The notes under the pieces are model-generated. The model did not search any database. It had not been told where the DNA came from and saw only the letters and a list, made by a program, of their open reading frames with translations. 64,000 nucleotides of DNA, taken from assembly GCA_944324845.1 (NCBI GenBank), contig CALUXX010000004.1, positions 106,858 through 170,857 on the forward strand, written 5' to 3'. The position numbers were made by a program, and so were the translations under genes. The number at the start of each line of letters is the position of its first letter. Position 1 is the stretch's first letter. Below are positions 8,087 to 16,651 of this stretch, one piece after another. This DNA comes from Candidatus Gastranaerophilales bacterium. GTDB lineage: Bacteria; Cyanobacteriota; Vampirovibrionia; Gastranaerophilales; Gastranaerophilaceae.

Positions 8087-8989
8087 ATGCATAAACTAGT
8101 CGAGAGTATTAATAAATTAAAAAAGGCAAAAAACGCAATAATACTGGCACATTGCTACCAACCCGTTGAAATTGATTTAGTTGCGGATTTTGTTGGTGAT
8201 TCTTTAGCATTAAGTCAACAGGCAGCGAAAACTGATGCTGAAATTATTATTTTTGCAGGAGTTTTCTTTATGGCGCAAACTGCTAAAATACTTTCGCCTG
8301 ATAAAAAAGTTTTATTACCTCAAATTGATGCCGGTTGTGAAATGGCTGATATGATTACTTATAAACAGTTATTGGATTTCAAAGCTAAACATCCTAATAT
8401 TCCGACTGTTTGTTATGTTAATTCTACTGCTGAAGTTAAATCCGAGTGTGATATGTGTTGTACTAGTTCTAATGCTATTAAAATTGTTAAGAGTATGAAT
8501 GCTCCAAAGGTTTTATTCCTTCCTGATACTTATTTGGGTAAATGGGTAGAAAAGCAATTAGGTAATGTTGAAGTTATTACTTATCCTGGGTATTGTCCGA
8601 CTCATGCTATGATAAATGCTGAAGATATTGAAAATGTTAGAAAAAAATATCCGAATGCTCTTGTTTTAGCTCATCCTGAATGTCATAATACTGTTACTGA
8701 TTTGGCTGATTATGTCGGTAGTACAACCGGAATTATGAATTTTGTTAAATGCAGTGATAATAAAGAATTTGTTATTGCAACAGAACAAGGTGTTACTGAC
8801 AGATTAAAACGTGATTATCCTGACAAAATTTTTATTCCTATTAAAGAAAATCTTATTTGTCCTAATATGAAAATGACTTCTTTAGAAGATATTTATAATG
8901 TTTTAGAAAATGAAACAAATGAAATTACAGTGGACGAAGAAATTGCACAAAAAGCAGTAAAATGTATTGATCGTATGTTGGAGGCTTAA
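8087..8989 (+). CDS. nadA: Quinolinate synthase
   Basis: Condenses iminoaspartate with dihydroxyacetone phosphate to quinolinate in de novo NAD synthesis, using an oxygen-sensitive [4Fe-4S] cluster. The 300-residue length fits. The three expected cluster cysteines are Cys84 (DAGCEMADM), Cys170 (GYCPTH) and Cys258 (LICPNMKM). Other conserved pieces are AHCYQPVEID near 21 and HPECHNTVTDLADYVGST near 196. The start has a strong GGAGGA site. It is followed after 7 bases by the rlmB-like gene, so they are probably co-transcribed. nadB and nadC are not in the window. Confidence 0.96.
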   Translation: MHKLVESINKLKKAKNAIILAHCYQPVEIDLVADFVGDSLALSQQAAKTDAEIIIFAGVFFMAQTAKILSPDKKVLLPQIDAGCEMADMITYKQLLDFKAKHPNIPTVCYVNSTAEVKSECDMCCTSSNAIKIVKSMNAPKVLFLPDTYLGKWVEKQLGNVEVITYPGYCPTHAMINAEDIENVRKKYPNALVLAHPECHNTVTDLADYVGSTTGIMNFVKCSDNKEFVIATEQGVTDRLKRDYPDKIFIPIKENLICPNMKMTSLEDIYNVLENETNEITVDEEIAQKAVKCIDRMLEA

Positions 8990-8996
8990 AAATAAT

Positions 8997-9746
8997 ATGG
9001 AAACACCTGATATTATTTATGGCAAAAATTCAATTCTTGAGGCGCTTGTTGCTAATAATAGAGAAATAAATAAAATTCTTATTTCTAAAAACATTCATAC
9101 TGATATAAAAATTAATAAAATTAAAGAACTTGCTCAACAAAGGGGTATAGTTTTTCAGTTCGTAGCAAAAGAAAAGTTTCAACCTTATGCCGAATTTAAT
9201 CACCAAGGAGTAATCGCTCAGATTTCTCCAATAAAGTATATGGATTTGGATGAATTTTTAGAAAGTAAAAACCATTTTAATTCATCATTGGTTATTCTCG
9301 ATGGTGTAGAAGATTCGCATAATTTAGGAGCAATAATAAGAACATGCGTTTGTGCAGGTGTTGATGGAATTATTATTCCTTCCAGACGTAATGTTCAGGT
9401 TAATTCGACTGTTGAAAAGATTAGTGCCGGTGCTATAAATTATATTCCGATAATAAAAGTAAATAGCCTTGTTAACGCAGTTCAAAAATTAAAGGATAAC
9501 AACTGGTGGATAATTGCAACCGATGCAAGTGCAAAAGATAATTATTATGATGTTAAATATAATGATATGAACTTTGCAATCATCATGGGGGCAGAACATG
9601 CAGGAGTTTCAAAATCATTGTTAAAAGCTTCTGATTTTGTTGTAAAAATTCCGATGCAAAATAGTTTTAATTCTTTGAATGTGTCGAATGCTCTCAGTGC
9701 TATTATCTTTGAAACATTAAGACAAAAATTAATAAATAAGAAATAA
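8997..9746 (+). CDS. rlmB: SpoU/TrmH-family rRNA 2'-O-methyltransferase, RlmB-like
   Basis: A 249-residue SPOUT methyltransferase with the N-terminal substrate-binding domain typical of RlmB (IIYGKNSILEAL). The three SpoU motifs are LDGVEDSHNLGAIIRT, IIMGAEHAGVSK and KIPMQNSFNSLNVSNALS. RlmB methylates G2251 of 23S rRNA; TrmH and other paralogues share these motifs, so the exact target nucleotide is inferred. ATG 8997 is chosen over 8967 because the domain begins there and nadA's GGAGG end sits just upstream. It is followed by the sigma factor gene. Confidence 0.88.
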   Translation: METPDIIYGKNSILEALVANNREINKILISKNIHTDIKINKIKELAQQRGIVFQFVAKEKFQPYAEFNHQGVIAQISPIKYMDLDEFLESKNHFNSSLVILDGVEDSHNLGAIIRTCVCAGVDGIIIPSRRNVQVNSTVEKISAGAINYIPIIKVNSLVNAVQKLKDNNWWIIATDASAKDNYYDVKYNDMNFAIIMGAEHAGVSKSLLKASDFVVKIPMQNSFNSLNVSNALSAIIFETLRQKLINKK

Positions 9747-9810
9747 TGTAATTAGATGAGCAAATAGATGTTGTTTGGTAATATCATAAGTAATATGATA
9801 GGAGCATTTT

Positions 9811-10830
9811 GTGAAAGAAGAGTTTGAATCATTTGGAATTCTTACAGATGATATTTCTGATGAGAATATAGATTTTAAAAAACTTCAAGAACTTGAAACC
9901 GAAGAAGAAACCGAAGACGGTGAGGATGTTCTTAAATCTGTTGAAGTACCTTGCGTCCAAGAAAATTTGGTTTCCGTAAGTTCTGATGACAGCGTTAAAA
10001 TATATCTTAGACAAATTGGAAAAATTCCTTTGCTAACAACTGAAGAAGAATTGGATCTTGCTAAAAAAATACAAGAAAAACATGATGAATTTGCTAAAAA
10101 TGTTTTGGTAAATGCTAATTTAAGGCTCGTTGTTAGTATTGCTAAAAAATATATCGGACGAGGTTTGTCTTTTCTTGATTTAATCCAAGAAGGTAATGTC
10201 GGACTTATTAAAGCCGCAGGTCGTTTTGATTATAAAAAGGGTTATAAATTTTCAACCTATGCAACTTGGTGGATTCAACAGTCAATTACAAGAGCGATTG
10301 CTGATAAAGCAAGAATTATTAGATTGCCTATTCACATGATTGATTCTATAGGCAAAATAAGACGTGCAACTATCGATTTGACAACAGAATTAGGGCACAC
10401 TCCAACTAAACAAGAAATTGCATACAGACTCGGGTTGCCTGTGTCTAAACTTACAGCAATTATAAAATCTGCTCAATCAACCGTCAGCATGGATACTCCG
10501 GCTTCTAATGACGAAGATTCTTCCAAAATCGCTGACTTTATTGTCGATAAGTCAACTATTACTCCTGATGGCAAAGTTACTCACGAAAATCTGCTTCAGG
10601 ATATAAGACAAATTCTTAATCAGTTAAGCCAAAAAGAAAGAGATGTGTTAATCCTTCGCTATGGGCTTGATAATAACGGTATGAAGAAAACTCTCGATGA
10701 AATAGGTTCTCAATACGGAGTTTCAAGAGAAAGAATTCGCCAAATCGAAAATCGCGCGATTGCTAAATTGAAAAAACTCTGTAAAAATGAAAAACTCCAT
10801 GATGGTTTGATGAATTATTTTGGTAGTTAA
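9811..10830 (+). CDS. rpoD: RNA polymerase primary sigma factor (sigma-70 family)
   Basis: This 339-residue sigma-70 protein starts with GTG behind an AGGAGC site. Region 1.2 ([17 protein letters not shown]), region 2 ([20 protein letters not shown], then [19 protein letters not shown] for -10 recognition and melting), region 3 and region 4.2 ([20 protein letters not shown]) are all intact. The acidic N-terminus is short, so a full region 1.1 is absent, as in cyanobacterial SigA. It is likely the housekeeping sigma, but a group 2 factor cannot be excluded from one window. Promoters of -35/-10 consensus type are frequent in this sequence. Confidence 0.92.
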   Translation: MKEEFESFGILTDDISDENIDFKKLQELETEEETEDGEDVLKSVEVPCVQENLVSVSSDDSVKIYLRQIGKIPLLTTEEELDLAKKIQEKHDEFAKNVLVNANLRLVVSIAKKYIGRGLSFLDLIQEGNVGLIKAAGRFDYKKGYKFSTYATWWIQQSITRAIADKARIIRLPIHMIDSIGKIRRATIDLTTELGHTPTKQEIAYRLGLPVSKLTAIIKSAQSTVSMDTPASNDEDSSKIADFIVDKSTITPDGKVTHENLLQDIRQILNQLSQKERDVLILRYGLDNNGMKKTLDEIGSQYGVSRERIRQIENRAIAKLKKLCKNEKLHDGLMNYFGS

Positions 10831-10841
10831 ATATAAATTTT

Positions 10842-10875
10842 AAAAAAGAGAAAATATATAATTTTCTCTTTTTTT
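10842..10875. terminator. Bidirectional intrinsic terminator after rpoD
   Basis: A perfect hairpin with AAAAAGAGAAAAT and ATTTTCTCTTTTT arms and T-runs on both strands. It lies between the convergent rpoD and small HTH genes. Confidence 0.85.
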
Positions 10876-10882
10876 GCTATTA

Positions 10883-11086
10883 TTATTTTTCTTTGTATTC
10901 TATTGAAAATCCAATTATATCTAAAATCGCTCGAACTTCTTCAAAACGGATAGTTCCTTTTGATAATTTCTTAGATAAACTTTGCACTGTTACAATATTT
11001 TCTTTTGTCGATAATCTCTTTGCTACTTCGGTCATTGTTATTGATTTTTTTGCTAATAACATTTTTATATCTTCACGTATTCCCAT
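10883..11086 (-). CDS. Small Xre-like helix-turn-helix regulator
   Basis: A 67-residue protein made almost wholly of a helix-turn-helix domain: REDIKMLLAKKSITMTEVAKRLS, then VQSLSKKLSKGTIRFEEVRAILDIIGF. The pattern fits small Cro/CI-like domains that bind as dimers. The start has an AGAGGT site. Its own promoter (TTGTCA, 17 nt, TATAAT) is overlapped by an inverted repeat, so it probably represses itself. No partner gene follows; it converges on rpoD. Other targets are unknown. Confidence 0.82.
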   Translation of the reverse strand: MGIREDIKMLLAKKSITMTEVAKRLSTKENIVTVQSLSKKLSKGTIRFEEVRAILDIIGFSIEYKEK

Positions 11087-11107
11087 ATTTTACCTCTTTT
11101 TGCAATT

Positions 11108-11136
11108 ATTATACTTTTAGGTATAAATGTTGACAA
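11108..11136 (-). promoter_or_regulatory. Promoter and inverted-repeat operator of the small HTH gene
   Basis: On the minus strand TTGTCA (11136-11131) and TATAAT (11113-11108) are 17 nt apart, near consensus. A perfect inverted repeat TTATAC-N6-GTATAA at 11109-11126 overlaps the -10 and spacer, the usual place for an autorepressor operator. Confidence 0.65.
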
Positions 11137-11150
11137 GAATTAATAAACAA

Positions 11151-11175
11151 AAGACCGATATTTTTATCGGTCTTC
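11151..11175 (-). terminator. Intrinsic terminator of the 65-residue hypothetical gene
   Basis: Arms AAGACCGATA and TATCGGTCTT around a short T loop, followed on the minus strand by TTTGTTTATT. It lies downstream of the gene at 11198-11395. Confidence 0.75.
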
Positions 11176-11197
11176 AAAATATGCTTTTATTATGTTT

Positions 11198-11395
11198 TTA
11201 TTTATCTTTTTTAACGTCATCTTTAATTACTATTAAGTTATTCATAATCTTCATTGCACAAGTAGGAAGTACAACATGTTCTAATCCGTCTGCAATACCA
11301 ATAATTTTGCCTGCTCCAAGAACTACTTCTTCACCTTTGTACATGAATTTGTAATCTGTGTCTCTGTCTGAACGAATAGTAATTTTTTCTGCCAT
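11198..11395 (-). CDS. Hypothetical protein, 65 residues
   Basis: A short, probably all-beta protein with a charged Lys/Asp tail (IVIKDDVKKDK). I do not recognise a family. The start has an AGGGG ribosome site, a terminator follows, and it is flanked by unrelated genes, so it is a monocistronic unit. The pattern of charged strands and GAGKIIGIADG-type turns could suit a small barrel, but this is only impression. No signal peptide or membrane segment is present. Confidence 0.7.
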   Translation of the reverse strand: MAEKITIRSDRDTDYKFMYKGEEVVLGAGKIIGIADGLEHVVLPTCAMKIMNNLIVIKDDVKKDK

Positions 11396-11475
11396 AAATT
11401 TTACCCCTTAAATACTGGTTACAGTATGCTATTATAGTATATTTTTCACCAAAAATCAAGGGTCAATCTTTAATT

Positions 11476-12327
11476 TTATAGTAATTCTTTCAAGTAATTT
11501 GGCAGTGCAAAACGTGCATTGTGATATTCTTTGTTATAGATTTTGCAAGTTGGAATAATTTCTGCGGCACGTTCATCGTTGTAGTATTCCAATGGTTTTA
11601 CATCTACTGAACAAAATGCCCAAGCCCAATATCCGCCAGGATAGGTTGGAATATTTGATGTATATGTTGAAACGTTTGGAAATACTTTTTTCAACAAGTT
11701 ATACATCTTTTTAATTTCTTCTTTATTAGTGAAAGGTGATTCTGATTGAGCAGCCATTATGCCGCCTTTTTTCATTGAATTTTTAACGTTTGTATAGAAT
11801 TCTTCTGTAAATAAACCTTCTCCAGGGCCCATTGGGTCTGTTGAATCGATTAGGATGATATCAAACATATCTTTTTTATCTTTGATATATTCGATTGCAT
11901 CTTCAACCAGGATTTCTACTTTTGGGTTATCCAATTCGCATGAAATTGTTGGCAGATATTTTTTGCAGGCTTCAATAACCATTCCGTCAATTTCACATAG
12001 AACTGCTTTTTCTACGGTTTTATGTTTCATAACTTCTCTGATTGTACCGCCATCTCCGCCGCCAATTACAAGGACTGTTTTAGGGTTTGGGTGCTGCATC
12101 ATTGGAATATGGGTTATCATTTCGTGATAATGATATTCATCACCTTCTGTTGTCATCATCAAATCATCCAGTGTTAATACTCTGCCAAGTTTTGAATCTG
12201 TTTCAAAAACTTCAACCTTTTGGAATGGTGATTGTTCTGAAAATAGGACATTTCCTGCTTTTATTGCAATTCCGTATCCTTCCGGTGTTATTTCGTGATA
12301 ATAACCATTTTCTATTCCGTTTTTCAT
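11476..12327 (-). CDS. speE: Spermidine synthase (polyamine aminopropyltransferase)
   Basis: Transfers aminopropyl from decarboxylated S-adenosylmethionine to putrescine. The 283-residue length is typical. It shows LTLDDLMMTTEGDEYHYHEMI, the GGGDGGTIREV nucleotide-binding motif near residue 88, CEIDGMVIEACKKY, and the catalytic-loop IDSTDPMGPGEGLF. The start follows a GGGAAG site. It is separated from the HIT gene upstream by a good terminator, so it has its own promoter. speD and agmatine or ornithine enzymes are not in the window. Confidence 0.95.
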   Translation of the reverse strand: MKNGIENGYYHEITPEGYGIAIKAGNVLFSEQSPFQKVEVFETDSKLGRVLTLDDLMMTTEGDEYHYHEMITHIPMMQHPNPKTVLVIGGGDGGTIREVMKHKTVEKAVLCEIDGMVIEACKKYLPTISCELDNPKVEILVEDAIEYIKDKKDMFDIILIDSTDPMGPGEGLFTEEFYTNVKNSMKKGGIMAAQSESPFTNKEEIKKMYNLLKKVFPNVSTYTSNIPTYPGGYWAWAFCSVDVKPLEYYNDERAAEIIPTCKIYNKEYHNARFALPNYLKELL

Positions 12328-12365
12328 TTAGAGCTTCCCTTTCTTAATATTTTTGTGTATTCAAA

Positions 12366-12394
12366 AAGTTACGCAAAATAATTACGTAACTTGA
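12366..12394 (-). terminator. Terminator of the grpE-to-HIT operon
   Basis: Arms AAGTTACG and CGTAACTT around an 11-nt loop, with a T-run on the minus strand. It lies between the HIT gene and speE. Confidence 0.75.
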
Positions 12395-12439
12395 TTTTAT
12401 CATGTAAAAATACCATTTCAAATTTTTAGTTATTTTAGA

Positions 12440-12754
12440 TTATTTATTTCCTAAAACGTGGATATGAAGATGGAAAACTTCTTGTCCTGCTTCTTTGCCT
12501 GTATTAATTTGTGTTTTATATGCTTTTAAGCCTACTTTTTTAGTTACATCTTTTACTGTTTGTAAAAGTTCTGCCATCAAGTTTTTATCTTCCAATTCAT
12601 TCAAGGATGGAATATGTTTTTTCGGACAAACCAAAAGGTGAACGGGTGCTTTTGGATTTATGTCGTTAAATACAACTGTATTTTCGGTTTCATATACAAA
12701 TTCTGTTCCGAAATCTCCGTTAATTATTTTGCAAAAAATACAATCTTCACTCAT
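12440..12754 (-). CDS. HIT-family nucleotide hydrolase, HinT-like
   Basis: A 104-residue HIT protein with the catalytic triad HLHIH at residues 95-99. It has a CIFC pair (Cys5 and Cys8) which, with His47, forms the zinc site common in HinT proteins. These enzymes hydrolyse purine phosphoramidates such as AMP-lysine. The start follows AAAGG. It is the last gene of a minus-strand run beginning with grpE, 23 bases after the methyltransferase, and a terminator follows. Confidence 0.93.
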   Translation of the reverse strand: MSEDCIFCKIINGDFGTEFVYETENTVVFNDINPKAPVHLLVCPKKHIPSLNELEDKNLMAELLQTVKDVTKKVGLKAYKTQINTGKEAGQEVFHLHIHVLGNK

Positions 12755-12777
12755 TTTGACCAGCCTTTCTTTTATTT

Positions 12778-13347
12778 TTATCTTAATTTTTTAGCAAGTG
12801 ATAATCCTGCAGGAAGTGGTAATACCACATTTTCATAATCAGGATTTGCATTTATATCATCTATAAATGTTTGAACTTTATTTGCGTGGGAAATAACATT
12901 ATCACAAGCTATATAGCCGCCAACTTTTAGATGTGGTGCAATTAAATGGAAAAAGTCTATATATTGGCGTTTATTTGCATCAATAAATGCAAAATCAACT
13001 TCAAAATCTTCCGGCAGATATTCTAATATTGTTGCGGCATCTCCTTTTTTGGTCGTGATAATATCATCAACTTGGCATTTTTTAAAATTTTCTTTAGCTA
13101 TATCAAGCCTTTTGTCATAAAATTCGATAGTAGTTAATTTCCCGCCTGTTTTTTTGAGGGCTTTTCCAAGCCATATTCCTGAATATCCGTTTGATGTTCC
13201 CACCTCGATAACGCTTTGTGAGTTTGAATCTACTATAAGATTGTATAAAAATTCTGCTGTTGTTCTTGAAATATTCCAAAATTCTTTTTGGGTTTTTTCA
13301 AGTTCTTTCAATATTTCCTGTGTTGTAGTGTCAAATGTTTCTATCAT
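12778..13347 (-). CDS. SAM-dependent O-methyltransferase, COMT/YrrM-like
   Basis: A 189-residue class I methyltransferase. It has the glycine-rich motif VIEVGTSNGYSGIWL near residue 43, the acidic LTTIEFYDKR, and the metal-binding FAFIDANKRQY and ACDNVISH loops. This matches the caffeoyl-CoA O-methyltransferase / YrrM group (PF01596), some of which modify tRNA (TrmR). The specific substrate cannot be read from sequence. It begins one base after the propeller gene ends, implying tight translational coupling. Confidence 0.82.
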   Translation of the reverse strand: MIETFDTTTQEILKELEKTQKEFWNISRTTAEFLYNLIVDSNSQSVIEVGTSNGYSGIWLGKALKKTGGKLTTIEFYDKRLDIAKENFKKCQVDDIITTKKGDAATILEYLPEDFEVDFAFIDANKRQYIDFFHLIAPHLKVGGYIACDNVISHANKVQTFIDDINANPDYENVVLPLPAGLSLAKKLR

Positions 13348-13348
13348 A

Positions 13349-14764
13349 TTATTTTATTGTTTTTACCTTATTTGTAACAACTATTGTTCTAACCGGTACA
13401 TCTATCGGGCTTGTTTTTATTACTTCTTTCAGTTCGGTATCTATTACGGAATATAAGCCTGATAAGGCATTTGTAATCATTATCATATTGCTGCTTGATA
13501 CCGGTGTTATGTTGGTTGCAAATGCGTTGGTGTTTAAATATAATTTATCGGTTATGACATCTTCTTTTGTGTTTAAAACTTCTACAATATTATCTTGTGC
13601 GCACAATATGAATAAGTCATCTTTATTTGCATATAAATCAACAGGTTTTGCGGAAACTTCAAATTCTTCAATAAATCCGATTGTTTCATAATCAACTATT
13701 GCAATTCTGTTTTTAGTTCGACTTATTATATATATTTTGCCGTTTTCGTACGCTATTTTTGAAATATTTGGAAAACTTCCGATATTTTTTAGCAGGTAAT
13801 TATTATCAAGCTCTATAGCCCATACATTATTGGTTTTTCGGTCAACGTAGAATAATTTTGTACCGTCTTCGCTAAGTGTAAATTTTTCGCATAAGCCGTT
13901 TACTTTCAGTTGTTTTTTTAATGTCATTGTCTCAAGGCTAAATACATATATACTTGAATCAGAACCTGATGTTATATAGGCAATTTTTTTGTTTTTATCA
14001 ATGATTATTTGCTCAGGTTGTGTTTCAAAATTTACTCGTTTTATAACTTTTTCATCCATCAATGAAATTATATTCATTGTTTTATAATCAAAATAGGTTA
14101 CAAGTAAAAATTCATTATTAAATTCTTTTAAATCATTGATTACGTGTTCTTGTTCAAGTGCATATTCCGGAACTTTTGAATTTGATTGTATTACTTGAAT
14201 ATTTTTATTTGCTCCTGTTGAAACATAAAAAGTTTTACCTTTCAATGGTTCTACAGGTGTTGTGCCGGCTTTTTTCTTATTCCTTGTGTTATTTATTCTC
14301 AAGCCTGTTTCTTGAGTTACCATTACATCTAAATTACCGATAATTCCTTTCAAGTTTTCGGGAATCATAAGTCCTTTTGGTAGTAAAATATCCTGTGGTA
14401 ATAATGCTGATGTTACTTCATCAGGCGGATTAGTCATATTTATAACTGTCTTTTTACCATTGGTATTGATAACTTTTAATAGTACAAAATTGTTATTAAG
14501 AATTATCATATCAGGTTTTTGCTTCATTGTAGTTCCGACAGGATAACTGTTTTTGATTGTTAGTGTCTCACTTGCGTTAGATTTTGCAGGAAACAACGGT
14601 AAGTACATTGTTTTGTCCGGAAGTAATATTGCTCCATCAAAACGAAAATTTGTTTCCGGGAAATCTTTGTTTATAAAATCCTGAACTTGTTTTGGAACTT
14701 GTGCTCCTAATGCTGTTGTACAGGTTAATATAAACATACAAATTAACACTATAATCTTTCGCAT
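13349..14764 (-). CDS. Secreted YncE-like beta-propeller protein
   Basis: A 471-residue protein with a signal peptide (MRKIIVLICMFILTCTTALGA). It has repeated strands of YVTN/YncE propeller type, such as IAYITSGSDSSIYVFSLETM, GTKLFYVDRKTNNVWAIEL and KIYIISRTKNRIAIVDY. It should be periplasmic or surface-exposed. The ATG at 14764 is preferred because the signal peptide starts there and dnaJ ends one base away. Position inside a chaperone operon hints at an envelope stress or folding role, but this is inference. No enzymatic motif is visible. Confidence 0.75.
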   Translation of the reverse strand: MRKIIVLICMFILTCTTALGAQVPKQVQDFINKDFPETNFRFDGAILLPDKTMYLPLFPAKSNASETLTIKNSYPVGTTMKQKPDMIILNNNFVLLKVINTNGKKTVINMTNPPDEVTSALLPQDILLPKGLMIPENLKGIIGNLDVMVTQETGLRINNTRNKKKAGTTPVEPLKGKTFYVSTGANKNIQVIQSNSKVPEYALEQEHVINDLKEFNNEFLLVTYFDYKTMNIISLMDEKVIKRVNFETQPEQIIIDKNKKIAYITSGSDSSIYVFSLETMTLKKQLKVNGLCEKFTLSEDGTKLFYVDRKTNNVWAIELDNNYLLKNIGSFPNISKIAYENGKIYIISRTKNRIAIVDYETIGFIEEFEVSAKPVDLYANKDDLFILCAQDNIVEVLNTKEDVITDKLYLNTNAFATNITPVSSSNMIMITNALSGLYSVIDTELKEVIKTSPIDVPVRTIVVTNKVKTIK

Positions 14765-14765
14765 A

Positions 14766-15890
14766 CTACTTAAAAACTCCCTTAACTTTTGATAATATAG
14801 ATTTTTGTGGCTTTTTACCACCGCTTATATAATATAATTCTTCGTATAAGCGTTTTTCTTGTTCGCTTATTTTTACAGGAATTTTAATTTTCACAATAAC
14901 AATATGATCACCTCTTTGAGAAGGTTTTGTTATTATCGGAATTCCTGCACCTTTAATTTTTACGATATCACCGTTTTGAACACCTGCCGGTATTTGAACT
15001 TCTTTTTGTCCGTCAAGGGTTTGTATTTCTATTACATCTCCCAGCACGGCTTGAGCAGGTAGAATTTCAAGTTCGGTAAATACATTTATTCCTTCACGTT
15101 TAAAGTATTTTGAAGGTTCAACGTGAATTACTACAAACAAATCTCCGTTTGGTCCGCCGTTTTTACCGCAATCACCTTCTGAAGAAATGCGAATTTTTGA
15201 CATATTGTCAACACCTGCAGGGATTTTTATTTCCACTTTGCGTTCTTTTGTTACTATTCCTTGTCCTTGGCAAGTTTTACATGGTTTTTCAATTATCTGT
15301 CCTGTTCCGTGACAGTGTGGACAAGTAGTAATTTGCGCAAAATTACCTAATGGTGTTCTGGTAACTGTTTTTACTTGTCCTGAGCCGCCGCATTGAGGGC
15401 AAGTCTTTTTGCCTGAACCCTTTTCGGCCCCTGTTCCGTTACAATTAGGGCATAATTCCAAGTGCTCAAATTTGATTTCTTTGTTTATGCCAAATACTGC
15501 TTCTTCAAATTTTAATTTGATATCATATCTTAAATCGTCACCTCTTTGCGGTGCATTAGGATCAGGTCTTCCGCCAAATCCAAATCCGCCAAAGCCTCCA
15601 AAGAAACTTTCAAAAATATCATTCAAATCGCCAAAACCGCCTGCAAATGGTCCGTTTGTATCGAATCCTGCATTTTTTAGGCCGTCTTCGCCATATTGAT
15701 CATATGTTGCTCGTTTGTTATCGTCTGATAATGTTTCGTAGGCTTTGCCTAATTCTTTAAATTTTTCCTCCGCATCCGGTGCTTTATTTACATCGGGGTG
15801 TAGCTGCCTCGCTTTTTTCCTGAAAGCTGATTTTATTTCCTCTTTTGAAGCATCTTTTGATACCCCTAATATTTCATAATAATCTGCCAT
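14766..15890 (-). CDS. dnaJ: Chaperone DnaJ (Hsp40)
   Basis: Co-chaperone that binds unfolded protein and stimulates DnaK ATPase. The 374 residues contain a J domain with HPD at 31-33, a Gly/Phe-rich linker ([11 protein letters not shown]), four zinc-binding CxxCxGxG-type repeats ([32 protein letters not shown]) and the C-terminal substrate domain. It is a full type I DnaJ. It lies 42 bases downstream of grpE; dnaK is not between them, unlike the common grpE-dnaK-dnaJ order. Confidence 0.97.
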   Translation of the reverse strand: MADYYEILGVSKDASKEEIKSAFRKKARQLHPDVNKAPDAEEKFKELGKAYETLSDDNKRATYDQYGEDGLKNAGFDTNGPFAGGFGDLNDIFESFFGGFGGFGFGGRPDPNAPQRGDDLRYDIKLKFEEAVFGINKEIKFEHLELCPNCNGTGAEKGSGKKTCPQCGGSGQVKTVTRTPLGNFAQITTCPHCHGTGQIIEKPCKTCQGQGIVTKERKVEIKIPAGVDNMSKIRISSEGDCGKNGGPNGDLFVVIHVEPSKYFKREGINVFTELEILPAQAVLGDVIEIQTLDGQKEVQIPAGVQNGDIVKIKGAGIPIITKPSQRGDHIVIVKIKIPVKISEQEKRLYEELYYISGGKKPQKSILSKVKGVFK

Positions 15891-15932
15891 ATCTTTTTAT
15901 TTTACTTCCTTTGTCAAATTTTTATAGAAGAT

Positions 15933-16517
15933 TTATTCTGCTGTGGCTACATTTACAAGCGTTGGTCTTAATACTTTTTCGCCCACCTTGTAGCCTTTTT
16001 GTAATTCTTCTATTACTGTATGTTCTTTGTGTTCACTTGTTGGTGTTTGCATTACTGCTTCGTGATAATTTGGATCGAAGTCTTCGCCTATTGCTTTTAT
16101 TTCTTCTAATCCCATCTTTGTTAATATTTCACATACTTGTTTGTGTACTAAATTGAAACTTTCTTTTACCTTTTCACAATCTTCAACGTTTTCTAAAGCT
16201 TTTTGTCCGCGTTCAAAATTGTCTAGGACTTCTAGCATACTTTTTAGCGCATTTTCTGTTCCGTATTTTAATAAACTTTCTCTTTCTTGCGCTTGACGTT
16301 TTCTGTAATTGTCAAAATCTGCTGCCAGTCTGATATATTGTTGGTTTAATTTGTCATATTCTTCTTGTAGTTTATTATTTGCAGAAGTTGTTTCTTCTGT
16401 TTCTTCAGTTGAAACATCGTTTGTTTCTTCTTCTGTAGAATTTTCAATATCTTCTTTTGTTTCCTCGTCTTTTACGACTTCTTCATTTTTGAACGGATTT
16501 GAATTTTCTATTGTCAT
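15933..16517 (-). CDS. grpE: Nucleotide exchange factor GrpE
   Basis: Releases ADP from DnaK. The 194-residue protein has a long acidic, disordered N-terminus (about 1-50, Glu/Thr rich), a coiled coil (KLQEEYDKLNQQYIRLAADF), FDNYRKRQAQERESLLKYG, and the C-terminal beta domain ending EKVLRPTLVNVA. A ribosome site AGAAGGGA precedes the ATG, and a TATAAT at 16558-16553 on the minus strand is a likely -10. It heads the run grpE, dnaJ, propeller, methyltransferase, HIT. I see no CIRCE inverted repeat upstream. Confidence 0.96.
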   Translation of the reverse strand: MTIENSNPFKNEEVVKDEETKEDIENSTEEETNDVSTEETEETTSANNKLQEEYDKLNQQYIRLAADFDNYRKRQAQERESLLKYGTENALKSMLEVLDNFERGQKALENVEDCEKVKESFNLVHKQVCEILTKMGLEEIKAIGEDFDPNYHEAVMQTPTSEHKEHTVIEELQKGYKVGEKVLRPTLVNVATAE

Positions 16518-16651
16518 AATATTTCCCTTCTAACCATTGTACATATAAGTATATTATAAAATATGAATTCGATTTAACAAGTTAAATTTATTATTTTTTA
16601 ATAATTGCAAGGAATTTTACCTAATAGGATTATTTATTATTTTATATAATT

